Source: Actinomadura alba (GTDB lineage: Bacteria > Actinomycetota > Actinomycetes > Streptosporangiales > Streptosporangiaceae). From it: 64,000 nucleotides of DNA. Positions 28,300 through 36,245 of the stretch are shown here, piece after piece. The position numbers and the translations under genes are program-made. Below the pieces are notes generated by a model. The model did not search any database and was not told where the DNA came from. It was given only the letters and a program-made list of their open reading frames with translations. The stretch's first letter is position 1; every line of letters starts with the position of its first letter. The DNA is taken from contig NZ_JABVEC010000016.1 in NCBI RefSeq assembly GCF_014323705.1, positions 124,001 to 188,000 on the forward strand, given 5' to 3'.

Positions 28300-29823
28300 G
28301 TGGTGAATGACTCAGCCGGCAAGGCGATGCGTGCCTCGACAGCGGGGGACGCGGCAGTGGAGTCAGCTGACGTGGTTGTCGTCGGGTTCGGCGGATCGGG
28401 TGCCGCGGCGGCGATCGAGGCTCACGATGCGGGGGCCACGGTAGTCATCCTCGAGAAGCAGCCTCGGGCCGACCATTGGCCGTCGACCGCGTTGCTGGCG
28501 GGCGGGATCATGTACGCCGACGACTCGCGCCAGGCGGGTGACTATCTCCAGCGGTGCGCGGGCGACGTGATCCCCGCGGAGGTCTCGACCACCTGGGCCG
28601 AGGAGATCGTGCACATCCACGAGTGGCTCGGCTCCGTGGCGCCTGATGTCTACCGCCTCGGCCCGGCGTATGCGTCCGCGGAGTATCCGCACTTTCCTGG
28701 TGCTGCGTCGATTCGGTCCTCTCACGGCGAGGGCCTGGTCGATGGGGAGTGGAAGCGCGCCAGCGGTGAGGCTCTCTTCGAGGCATTGAGGTCGGCAGTA
28801 GAGGCTCGCGGAATTCCGGTGCACTATGGAGCGCGCGCCGCGCGTCTGCTGACTGAGGCGGGGGCAGTCGTCGGCGTAGAGCTGGATCCAGCCACTGGCG
28901 GGCGGGTGCTGGCGCGCCGCGGGGTGGTCCTCGCGACCGGGGGCTTCGGGTTCGACGCCGAGATGAGGCGCCAGTACCTCACTGGCGGCGCCGACGTGCA
29001 CATCTATGGCAGTGCGACCGCGACCGGCGACGGCATCCGGATGGCACAGGCGGTAGGAGCAGACCTGTGGCACATGTCCGCGATTTCGGGGCGCGGGGTG
29101 GGCCACTTCGAGCTCGACGACGACACAGCGTTGAACACGATCATGCTCCTGGACCTGGCATGGCTTGGGGATGCTCGACCGTACGGCTACGTCATCACCG
29201 ATGGCGGGGGACGACGATTCGCAGACGAGTCGGGCCAGGCCGAGCTCTCCCACTCCTTCTACTATCACCTCCTCCAGTTCGACCCCGACCGCGGCGAGTT
29301 CTCCCGTATCCCGTGTTACTGGTTCTTCGATCACAAGCGGGTGGCAGCCGGGCCGCTCACGATCCCGGGCTACGGGAACGCGAAGCAGGTTGGCTACACG
29401 TGGAGCTCTGACAACGTCGAGGAGATCCGGCGCGGATGGGTCGTCCGAGCGGACACCTGGGAGGAGCTCGCGACCGAGGTCGGCATCACCGATCCGGCGA
29501 CCCTGGTCGGCGAGATCAAGCGTTACAACGCGGCATGCAGCGCGGGTGGAGATGCGTTCCGTGATGACGAAACCCTGACGCCTCTCGATGAGCCCCCGTT
29601 CTACTGCGTAAGGCTGTGGCCCGGCGGCACTAACACCACGGGCGGCCCCCGTCGCAACGAGCACGGCCAGATCGTCCACGTGTTCGGTCACTCCATCCAG
29701 GGCCTGTTCGGCAGTGGCGAGATGGGCCAGATGATGGGGGACCTGTACCCCGGTCAGTACGCCTACTACGCCGAGGTGCTCTGCAGCGGCCGGATCGCGG
29801 GCCGCAGCGCGGCAAGCCTCTGA
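28300..29823 (+). CDS. FAD-dependent dehydrogenase (fumarate reductase/3-ketosteroid dehydrogenase-like)
   Basis: GTG 28300 follows AGGGA. The 507-residue product has an N-terminal dinucleotide motif (DVVVVGFGGSGAAAAIEAHD) and the ribose Glu in VVILEK. It also has the second FAD segment VLATGGFGFDAEMRRQYL and the C-terminal FAD contact GSGEMGQMMGDLYPGQY. This places it in the flavoprotein group that includes fumarate reductase and ketosteroid dehydrogenases, which add or remove a carbon-carbon double bond. It is the first intact cargo gene of the catabolic cluster; the substrate is unknown. Confidence 0.85.
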   Translation: MVNDSAGKAMRASTAGDAAVESADVVVVGFGGSGAAAAIEAHDAGATVVILEKQPRADHWPSTALLAGGIMYADDSRQAGDYLQRCAGDVIPAEVSTTWAEEIVHIHEWLGSVAPDVYRLGPAYASAEYPHFPGAASIRSSHGEGLVDGEWKRASGEALFEALRSAVEARGIPVHYGARAARLLTEAGAVVGVELDPATGGRVLARRGVVLATGGFGFDAEMRRQYLTGGADVHIYGSATATGDGIRMAQAVGADLWHMSAISGRGVGHFELDDDTALNTIMLLDLAWLGDARPYGYVITDGGGRRFADESGQAELSHSFYYHLLQFDPDRGEFSRIPCYWFFDHKRVAAGPLTIPGYGNAKQVGYTWSSDNVEEIRRGWVVRADTWEELATEVGITDPATLVGEIKRYNAACSAGGDAFRDDETLTPLDEPPFYCVRLWPGGTNTTGGPRRNEHGQIVHVFGHSIQGLFGSGEMGQMMGDLYPGQYAYYAEVLCSGRIAGRSAASL

Positions 29824-29900
29824 ACAGGGCGGACTGCAGGCTCGGGTGCCCGGCAGGGTACGACGCCGTCGGCGCGTCCGGTCTCGCGTGTCGTCCGAAC

Positions 29901-29924
29901 TCAATATGTGAATAATATATGTGG
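29901..29924 (+). promoter_or_regulatory. AT-rich promoter/operator box before the first GntR gene
   Basis: TCAATATGTGAATAATATAT lies about 20 bp upstream of the regulator start in otherwise GC-rich DNA. Its core GAATAATATA (29910-29919) is repeated exactly at 33322-33331, before the mutase operon. It may be a -10 region combined with a FadR-type operator. Confidence 0.4.
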
Positions 29925-29944
29925 GTAAGAGGAACAGGAGGCCC

Positions 29945-30706
29945 ATGAACAGCGACAACGGCGCGTTCACGTCGCCGAGAGATAGCCGGACGCGAGGTCA
30001 GAAGCTGGGTGAGCGGGTCGCCAGGGAGATCGTCGATGTCATCGTGAGCAACCAGATGACGTCTGGCACCCGACTCCCCATCGAATCGGTGCTCCAGGAA
30101 CAGCTCGGCGTCGGGAAGAACACCCTGCGAGAAGCCCTGCGGATCCTCGAGGCATGGGGGGTCGTCGAGATCAGGCGGGGGCGCAACGGTGGGCCCACGG
30201 TGCGTAATCCTCGTCCAGAGGATCTCCGGGAAGCGCTGACGGTGCAGCTGCTTTTCGCATCGGCCACGCTCGATGACGTCATCGAGGCCCGTTGCTGTGT
30301 GGAGCCGCAGAGCGCGATGCTGGCTGCCGAGCGGATGACCAACAAGGAAATGAGCAAGCTGCGAGACTCGGTCCAACGTATGCGTGACCAAGCCGACGAT
30401 CAGGCGGCGTTCCTTGAGGAGAACCAGTTCTTCCACTGGCAGATTGCGGCTTCTACGGGCAACGTTGTGATGCAGGCTTTCCTCGACACGCTCAAGTCCG
30501 TGTTGGATGGGACTTCACGCGGCGTCCAGTACAAGCCGGCGCGACGTTTGGCGGTCGCAGATGCCCACGAGTGCATCGTCGAGGCGATCGCGGCCAGAGA
30601 CCCACACCGAGCTCGGCGAGAGATGGAGGCACATCTCCGGGAGGCGGGACGCTTCTGGCAGAAGTCCGGTGAACTGTCCGGTCGTCCTGTGCCGTGGGGC
30701 TTCTGA
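29945..30706 (+). CDS. GntR/FadR-family transcriptional regulator (paralogue 1)
   Basis: ATG 29945 follows AGGAGG with a three-base gap; GTG 29921 is less likely. The 253-residue protein has a winged helix (TRLPIESVLQEQLGVGKNTL, then REALRILEAWGVVEIRRGRN) and a C-terminal all-helical FadR/FCD effector domain from about residue 95. It is closely similar to the regulator at 42744-43499, with shared blocks such as LREALTVQLLF and FLDTLKSV against FIDTLKAV. A pair of paralogous repressors in one cluster suggests dual acyl-CoA or acid sensing. It lies between the flavin dehydrogenase and the transporter. Confidence 0.9.
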   Translation: MNSDNGAFTSPRDSRTRGQKLGERVAREIVDVIVSNQMTSGTRLPIESVLQEQLGVGKNTLREALRILEAWGVVEIRRGRNGGPTVRNPRPEDLREALTVQLLFASATLDDVIEARCCVEPQSAMLAAERMTNKEMSKLRDSVQRMRDQADDQAAFLEENQFFHWQIAASTGNVVMQAFLDTLKSVLDGTSRGVQYKPARRLAVADAHECIVEAIAARDPHRARREMEAHLREAGRFWQKSGELSGRPVPWGF

Positions 30707-30736
30707 GCGGCGCCACGGCACAGGACAGGACGGTCC

Positions 30737-32125
30737 TCACCCGATGACGAGCGCGGGCACGATGAGGAGCCCGACCGTGACGGCGGGGCCGATCACCACC
30801 AACGAGAATCCCCACCGGGCCAGGTTCTTGGTCAGGCGCGGCCGGTCGTCCGGGTTGGGCGTGGTCGCGATCATCATGGCGCCGCTTGACGAGAACGGGC
30901 AGTTGTCCACAATGGATACGCAGATCGCGATCGCGCAGATGACGGCCCAACCGGGCAGTCCGCCCTCCATGACCAGCGGCACAGCGAGCGGTACCAACAG
31001 CGCCATCATGGCCAGCGTGGAAGCGAACGTGGAGACGAGTCCGGCGATGACGCACAGAACGAAGATCGCGAGGAGGGGCCATGACATGCTGGCCGCCCAG
31101 TCCCCAAGCATGTCGATGGTTCCCACGTTCTGGAGTACGCCGACGTAGGTGATGATGCCCCCCACCAGGAGGATCGTCGACCAGTCGATCTTTGCTGCGC
31201 CCTCTTTGGCCGACGAGGGGTCGATCAGGATCAGGAGTGAGCCCAGGCCGAAGGCGAGGACGCCGATGTCGGGGCTCACGTCGAACAGGTTGGCCACGAC
31301 GACGGTGACGATGAGTGCCACCAGGCTGACGAGGGTCACTACCTGGATGAACGACATCGGACCGGCCGGCCTGCTCTCCTCGTGGTCCGCGCCGCGCGGA
31401 CCGGAGGGCTTCGCGCTGGCCGAAGGCGGCCCGCCGACCGGTGCGATGCTGTCGGTGCTCCCGAGTGTGCGCGCGCTGACAAGTTCGTGGCTCTCACTGT
31501 GCATTGTCTGCTCGACCACGTCGTCGGCCCGTGCTCCACGGCGGTTCCACAGGATGTAGGCGGCCGCGAGTAGTAGGAGGTTGGCCGCGAGGGCGATGCT
31601 GAAGAGAACGAGCGAGTTGAGCGTGATGCCCGCCGTTTTCGCGGTGCCCGCGACGATGATGCCGAAGGTGCTGGTGGGGGCGAACCCGCCGGCACTCATG
31701 CCGGTGCCGACCGCGATGCCCATCAGGACGCGCTCGATGTCCTGCTTGTCGGCAAGGTTCATCGCGAGCGGGATCAGCACCAGAGCGGCCCCGGGGTTCC
31801 CCATTGATGCGAGCAGTACTGCCATGGCGCAGAAGGTCAACGGCATGAGCGAGCGGCGGTGGCCGACGCGACGCACCACCAGATTGATCAGCCGGTCGAC
31901 GGTGCCGTTGGCCTGGGCCACTCCGAAGTAGAACGTCACTCCGGCGAGCAGGATCATCAGGTCGATGGGGAAGCCGGCGAGGACGTCGTCGATCGGCACT
32001 CCGGCGAGCCAGACTCCCACGGCGGCGGCGACGGCGATGAGCAGGATCCCGACGTTGACCCGCCGGTAAATCCCGATCGCGAATACCGCGATGCAGATGA
32101 GCAAGGCCCCGACTTCTAGGGACAC
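30737..32125 (-). CDS. MatC-like (SLC13/ArsB superfamily) carboxylate transporter
   Basis: The 462-residue polytopic protein has eleven to twelve predicted helices, with a hydrophilic loop of about 60 residues in the middle (about 200-260). The N-terminal third matches the dicarboxylate carrier MatC signature (FPIDLMILLAGVTFYFGVAQ), and the motif SMGNPGAALVLIP is typical of the superfamily. A second half-repeat is near VDNCPFSSSGAMMIATTPNP. MatC-type carriers take up malonate or other small di-acids, which supports an organic-acid substrate for the cluster. It is the only minus-strand gene of the cluster. Confidence 0.8.
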   Translation of the reverse strand: MSLEVGALLICIAVFAIGIYRRVNVGILLIAVAAAVGVWLAGVPIDDVLAGFPIDLMILLAGVTFYFGVAQANGTVDRLINLVVRRVGHRRSLMPLTFCAMAVLLASMGNPGAALVLIPLAMNLADKQDIERVLMGIAVGTGMSAGGFAPTSTFGIIVAGTAKTAGITLNSLVLFSIALAANLLLLAAAYILWNRRGARADDVVEQTMHSESHELVSARTLGSTDSIAPVGGPPSASAKPSGPRGADHEESRPAGPMSFIQVVTLVSLVALIVTVVVANLFDVSPDIGVLAFGLGSLLILIDPSSAKEGAAKIDWSTILLVGGIITYVGVLQNVGTIDMLGDWAASMSWPLLAIFVLCVIAGLVSTFASTLAMMALLVPLAVPLVMEGGLPGWAVICAIAICVSIVDNCPFSSSGAMMIATTPNPDDRPRLTKNLARWGFSLVVIGPAVTVGLLIVPALVIG

Positions 32126-32505
32126 AGCATCTCCAATCCTCTGTCCGGTCGCCTGGGCAGCGGCGTACGTCGCTCTGCGAACGAGAGCGGGGCCTCGACG
32201 CGCCGATGACCCGTGTCTCAGTGAGCGGCGAGGAACCTGTGGCTGCCGGACCGGGTGGGCGCCGAGCGATTAAAATTATGTAAATTATCGCCAGAAACGT
32301 ATGGCACACATCACACGGTGTCAACCCTGCGATTTGGCGCTCGGATCCGCGGAGGGTTGGGTTGAAACTAGGGGTAACTTATGTACAGTAAGCCTGTGAA
32401 CGAGATCACTGTGAGTAGCACTCGGCATCGGTCGATGCCTGCGAGCGCGACGACGGGGGTGGCTGTCCGAATCGGGCGTCTGGTGCTGTGCCGGCGAGGC
32501 GTCGC
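32126..32505. promoter_or_regulatory. Divergent control region between transporter and mutase-operon genes
   Basis: This stretch of about 380 bp has no supportable gene. It contains an AT-rich block (32269-32290, ATTAAAATTATGTAAATTAT) suited to the promoter of the minus-strand transporter. A second block (GTAACTTATGTACAGTAAG, about 32373-32392) probably belongs to the promoter of the plus-strand SDR-like gene. Confidence 0.45.
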
Positions 32506-33294
32506 GTGAGCGCCGCCGTCGTTGAGTCGCAAGCCCGCCCGCGTACCGCTCTGGTGACCGGGGCGGGGCGGAACACTGGGCGCGCGATCGCGCTCCGCCT
32601 TGCCCGCGATGGCTTCGACGTTGCTGTGAACGTGCGGAAAGATCGTGCAGCGGCGGAGGAGGTCGCGGCCGAGATCGAGTCGCTCGGCCGTCGTTCCCAC
32701 GTCGCCGTCGCCAATCTGGGGGACCCAGAGGCCGTGCATCGGATGGTGTCGGAGCTGCGTAGTGAGCTCAGCGCCCCCGGTGTCGTCGTGCTGTCGGCTG
32801 CGACCCGGTCCAGCGCCACCTTCCTTGAGCTGTCGGCGCGCGAGTGGCGCGAGACGCTCGATGTAACCCTCGACGGCGCCTTCTACTGCTTGAAGGCATG
32901 CGTGGAGGACATGATTGCTGACGGATTCGGCCGCATCGTCGCCATCAGTGGAGACGGCCCGCACCAGGGTATGCGTGGCCACACGCATGTCGGCGCGGCG
33001 AAGCTTGGTCTCGAGGGTCTCATTCGCGGGGTGGCGGTCGAGCTCGGTGGCTTGGGGGTGACGGCGAATATCGTCTCGCCCGGCATTGTGGACACGGTCC
33101 GCGTACGCCGCTCGGAGGAGCACGCCCGTCGCCTCAAAGAGGAGATCGACAGGGTCTTGTCGAACTCTCCCCTCGGTAGGGCGGTATCCGTCGACGAGAT
33201 CGCCGAGGCGGTCTCGTTCCTCTGTCGGCCCTCGAGCGGGGCGGTCAACGCCCAGACCCTGCACGTCAACGGCGGTGCGTACTGCGGCTACTGA
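32506..33294 (+). CDS. SDR-fold protein with degenerate active site
   Basis: GTG 32506 follows GAGG with a six-base gap; GTG 32488 is also open. The 262-residue product has the SDR fold, with the cofactor loop GAGRNTGRAIA (an unusual variant of TGxxxGIG) and the C-terminal NAQTLHVNGGAYCGY. The catalytic region reads ISGDGPHQG and THVGAAKLG. The YxxxK Tyr is therefore Val (a His precedes it), and the catalytic Ser position appears to be Gly. The Lys is kept. It may be a binding or regulatory subunit, or use another acid/base residue. It precedes the mutase operon by 77 bp. Confidence 0.75.
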   Translation: MSAAVVESQARPRTALVTGAGRNTGRAIALRLARDGFDVAVNVRKDRAAAEEVAAEIESLGRRSHVAVANLGDPEAVHRMVSELRSELSAPGVVVLSAATRSSATFLELSAREWRETLDVTLDGAFYCLKACVEDMIADGFGRIVAISGDGPHQGMRGHTHVGAAKLGLEGLIRGVAVELGGLGVTANIVSPGIVDTVRVRRSEEHARRLKEEIDRVLSNSPLGRAVSVDEIAEAVSFLCRPSSGAVNAQTLHVNGGAYCGY

Positions 33295-33320
33295 TGCACC
33301 ACAAGGTTGACGGGTTGATC

Positions 33321-33343
33321 CGAATAATATAGATATAATATCC
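33321..33343 (+). promoter_or_regulatory. AT-rich promoter/operator box before the mutase operon
   Basis: The block around GAATAATATA (33322-33331) continues as GATATAATAT, including a good -10 (TATAAT at 33334-33339). The ten bases are identical to 29910-29919 before the GntR gene. I read it as a shared promoter or operator element for this cluster. Confidence 0.45.
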
Positions 33344-33371
33344 AGATTTATCGAGAGGTGGGGGAGGCACG

Positions 33372-35087
33372 GTGAGTGAGGAGTTGCGCGAGGCGTTGGA
33401 GCGTTGGGCGAATACGACGTACCCCAAGGCCGCCAAGAGAATCGGAGCCCCCGCGGAGCCGTCCTCGCCGCCGGGGACGCCGCTGGACCTGGGGGGCCAC
33501 GACTTTCTGCGCGATGTCGGACTGCCGGGGGAGTACCCCTTCACCGCGTGGAACTACCCGACCCGCTCTCCATTCGAGCACGGCGACGGACCCTCGCTGA
33601 AGCGTGCTGGCCGCTACTCCGGCTACGGCACGGCGGACGACTCCCGAGTCTACTTCGAGGACATGGCGGCCCGCGGCCTCCGCCTCGGTGGCCCGAACGT
33701 GGCGTCCGACCTTCCCTCGCAGCTCGGCTGGGACTCGGATGCTCCCGAGGCTGCCGGCGAGGTCGGGCGGGTCGGCGTGGCGGTCGACTCGTTGCGTGAT
33801 TTCGAGACGCTCTACGCCCCCTTTGTCGGCGAGGACAACATCGACAGTATCTCGACCAACTGGACGATCAACGCGCCGGCGGCGATCTACCTCGCCTTCT
33901 ACTGCGCCCTCGCGGACAAGCGGGGCCTGAAGAGGTCGACGCTGCGCTGCACGCCGCAGAACGACATCCTCAAGGAGTTCATCGCTCGCGGCCTCTACGT
34001 CTTCCCGGTGGCACCGAGCATGCGGCTGGTCGGCGACACCATCGAGTGGGTCACCAACGAGATGCCCCGGTCGAATGCGATCAGCATCTGCGCCGAGCAC
34101 ATCCGCTACGCAGGTGGCAGCACGGCCGACTCGATCGCGTTCGCGTTCGCGAACGCGGAGGCCTATGTTGAACTCGGCCTCGAGCGGGGCCTTGACATCG
34201 ACCAGTTCGTGCAGCGCTTCAGCTATCGCGGTTTCGGTGACTCCACCCTGGACTTCTACCGGGGCATCGCCACGCCGCGGGCGTCGCGTCGGATCTGGGC
34301 GCGCATCATGCGGGAGAAGTACGGCGCCAAGCAGGACAAGACCTGCCTGCTCCGTGGAGGCGAGCACGCCTGGGGCAACGCGTACCTGCGCATGACCACC
34401 CAGCGGCCGGTCAACAACATCGTGCGCCAGACCCTGGAAGCGCTGATCTTCGGTCTCGCCAGCGGGCAGCACACTGGGAGCATTCCCTTCGACGAGCCGC
34501 TCGGGCTGGGGCACAGCATCGAAGCCCAGCAGATCCGCCGCGACCTCGAGCGGATACTGCACTATGAGGCCCGGATCACCGATCACCTCGACCCGTTCGC
34601 CGGCTCGTACGTCATCGAGCGGCTCACCGACGAGATCGAGTCTGAGATCATGGAGGCGCTGCAGCGGGTCCGCGACCTCGGCGGCGCGGGCGAAGCAGTG
34701 GACTCCGGCTACTACAGGCGGGCCATTGGCGACACGGCCTGGGAGTCGCAGCAGCGCCTCGAGGCTGGGGAGGACGTCTGGGTCGGGGTCAACAAATTTA
34801 CCGATGACAGCGAGATTGACGTCGCGATCCAGCGGACCTCCGAGTACGACTCCGACAAGCTGCAATCCGCGGAGGAGCGCCAGGTGGCGAATCTCCGTGA
34901 CCTCCGTCGGGAGCGCGAGGACCGCCGGGTCACGGAGTCCCTGACGGTGCTGGAGAAGGCGGCGCGCGACGAGCGGACCAACCTGATGCCTGCACTCATC
35001 CAGTGCGCGCACTCGTACGCGACCATCGGCGAGATGTGCGGTGTCCTCCGCGAGGTTTTCGGTGAGGCGGAGATCCCGCAGTCATGA
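33372..35087 (+). CDS. Coenzyme B12-dependent acyl-CoA mutase, large (catalytic) subunit
   Basis: GTG 33372 follows GGGGGAGG. The 571-residue product is the TIM-barrel substrate-binding subunit of the methylmalonyl-CoA mutase family without the B12 domain, the size of IcmA/HcmA-type subunits. Motifs include YSGYGTADDSRVYF, PSQLGWDSD, NDILKEFIARG, GDSTLDFYRG and LDPFAGSYVIERLT. Residues aligned from memory to methylmalonyl-CoA mutase Tyr89, Arg207 and His244 are kept. The Arg before the first motif is Gly, and the residue before His244 is Glu (CAEHIRYAG). The acyl-CoA substrate therefore remains open. It overlaps the next gene by four bases. Confidence 0.9.
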   Translation: MSEELREALERWANTTYPKAAKRIGAPAEPSSPPGTPLDLGGHDFLRDVGLPGEYPFTAWNYPTRSPFEHGDGPSLKRAGRYSGYGTADDSRVYFEDMAARGLRLGGPNVASDLPSQLGWDSDAPEAAGEVGRVGVAVDSLRDFETLYAPFVGEDNIDSISTNWTINAPAAIYLAFYCALADKRGLKRSTLRCTPQNDILKEFIARGLYVFPVAPSMRLVGDTIEWVTNEMPRSNAISICAEHIRYAGGSTADSIAFAFANAEAYVELGLERGLDIDQFVQRFSYRGFGDSTLDFYRGIATPRASRRIWARIMREKYGAKQDKTCLLRGGEHAWGNAYLRMTTQRPVNNIVRQTLEALIFGLASGQHTGSIPFDEPLGLGHSIEAQQIRRDLERILHYEARITDHLDPFAGSYVIERLTDEIESEIMEALQRVRDLGGAGEAVDSGYYRRAIGDTAWESQQRLEAGEDVWVGVNKFTDDSEIDVAIQRTSEYDSDKLQSAEERQVANLRDLRREREDRRVTESLTVLEKAARDERTNLMPALIQCAHSYATIGEMCGVLREVFGEAEIPQS

Positions 35088-35827
35088 GCGAGCCGGCACG
35101 TATCGATCGTGAGCGGGACGACGGCTCGCGGGTCCTCACTCTGTGGCTCGTCAACCGCGACCGGGCGAATGCGCTTAGCCAGGGGATGCTCACGACTATC
35201 GCGGACACACTCGACTCGATTGATGACGAGGTCGGGGTCATCGTGCTGCGTGGCGCGGCCGGACGATTCAGTTCGGGGGTGGACCTCTCCCAAGGAACCA
35301 GCTCGGCGAAGGACGGATCCGTCCAGGGAGTGCTGGACCGGGCCATCGAGGCCATCCGCACCTGTCCGGTGCCCGTGGTGGCTCTCATCGAGCGCCACTG
35401 CATCGGCGCGGCGGTCGAGGTGGCGGTCAACTGCGACCTGCGAGTCGCCGTACGCCCGGCGCGGTTCGAGATCCCGGCCATCCGCATCGGCAGGGTTTAT
35501 CGGTCCGCCGGGTACGAGGCCCTGCTCCGCAGGCTTTCGCCGACCGCGGTGAGACGACTGCTGCTTCTGGGTGAGCGTCTGAGCGCCGAGGACGCGCTGG
35601 CCGCGGGTTTGGTCGACCGCCTGTACGACACGGCGGAGGAGGCCCTCGAGACCATCGCGGGGCATCTCCTCGAGCTGCCCCGCGAGACCTTCCACGCCCA
35701 GAAGCTTGCGCTCGACGCTGCGCTCGAGTCGCGCTCGCTGAGCGCGGAGCAACACCGGGCCATTTCCGATCTCCGGCGGCATGGAGCCGCGATACCGACA
35801 GGAGAGGATCCCCGTGACCAGCATTAA
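35084..35827 (+). CDS. Enoyl-CoA hydratase/isomerase family protein (between mutase subunits)
   Basis: The 247-residue crotonase-fold protein starts in an ATGA overlap with the mutase gene. The oxyanion-hole segments are present (GAAGRFSSGVDLS and ERHCIGAAVEVAVNCDLRVA). The position of the second hydratase Glu is not the usual PExxLG motif (EIPAIRIGRVYRS), so hydratase activity is not certain; isomerase or hydrolase chemistry is possible. It is wedged between the two mutase subunit genes, implying a step directly before or after the rearrangement. Confidence 0.82.
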   Translation: MSEPARIDRERDDGSRVLTLWLVNRDRANALSQGMLTTIADTLDSIDDEVGVIVLRGAAGRFSSGVDLSQGTSSAKDGSVQGVLDRAIEAIRTCPVPVVALIERHCIGAAVEVAVNCDLRVAVRPARFEIPAIRIGRVYRSAGYEALLRRLSPTAVRRLLLLGERLSAEDALAAGLVDRLYDTAEEALETIAGHLLELPRETFHAQKLALDAALESRSLSAEQHRAISDLRRHGAAIPTGEDPRDQH

Positions 35828-36245
35828 GGCGATCGTGACCAAGGCCGGTCTCGATGCGCACGAACGAGGTGTCCACGTCGTCTCACGGGGGCTGCGTGAC
35901 GCCGGGTTCGAGGTTGTCCTACTCGGTCTGCGGACATCGCCGCAGACCGTCGCCAAGGTCGCGGTCCAGGAGGACTGCAACGTCGTTGGAGTCAGCAGCC
36001 TGGCCGGCGGTCATCTGAACTATGCGAAGAAGTTGCGCGAGGCGCTCGACGCCGAGGGCGTCGACCCTGTCGTCGTCTTCGGTGGCGTCATCCCGGACGA
36101 GGACAACGCGGCGTTGCAGGCGCTGGGTGTTCAGGCGATCTTCCAGGCCGGCTCGATGGTGACCGACATGGCTGAACAGATCAGAGAACTGTGCAACGCC
36201 CGCGACGCCGGGGTGCACGTGGACACGGAGGGCACGAATGGATAG
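35814..36245 (+). CDS. Coenzyme B12-binding small subunit of the acyl-CoA mutase
   Basis: GTG 35814 follows GGAGAGG and overlaps the hydratase gene by 14 bp. The 143-residue Rossmann-type domain has the base-off B12 signature: lower-ligand His in LDAHERG, then VGVSSLAGGH and VVFGGVIPDED. It should pair with the 571-residue subunit to make an IcmA/IcmB-like heterotetramer. It overlaps the CoA transferase start by eight bases. Confidence 0.92.
   Translation: MTSIKAIVTKAGLDAHERGVHVVSRGLRDAGFEVVLLGLRTSPQTVAKVAVQEDCNVVGVSSLAGGHLNYAKKLREALDAEGVDPVVVFGGVIPDEDNAALQALGVQAIFQAGSMVTDMAEQIRELCNARDAGVHVDTEGTNG

Noticed and set aside
28363..29970. A 535-codon minus-strand frame over the flavin dehydrogenase gene
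   Set aside because: The plus strand has complete FAD motifs; the minus frame shows no motif and ends in the regulator promoter.
33348..35012. A 554-codon minus-strand frame over the mutase gene
   Set aside because: It is a shadow; the plus strand encodes a complete, recognisable mutase subunit.
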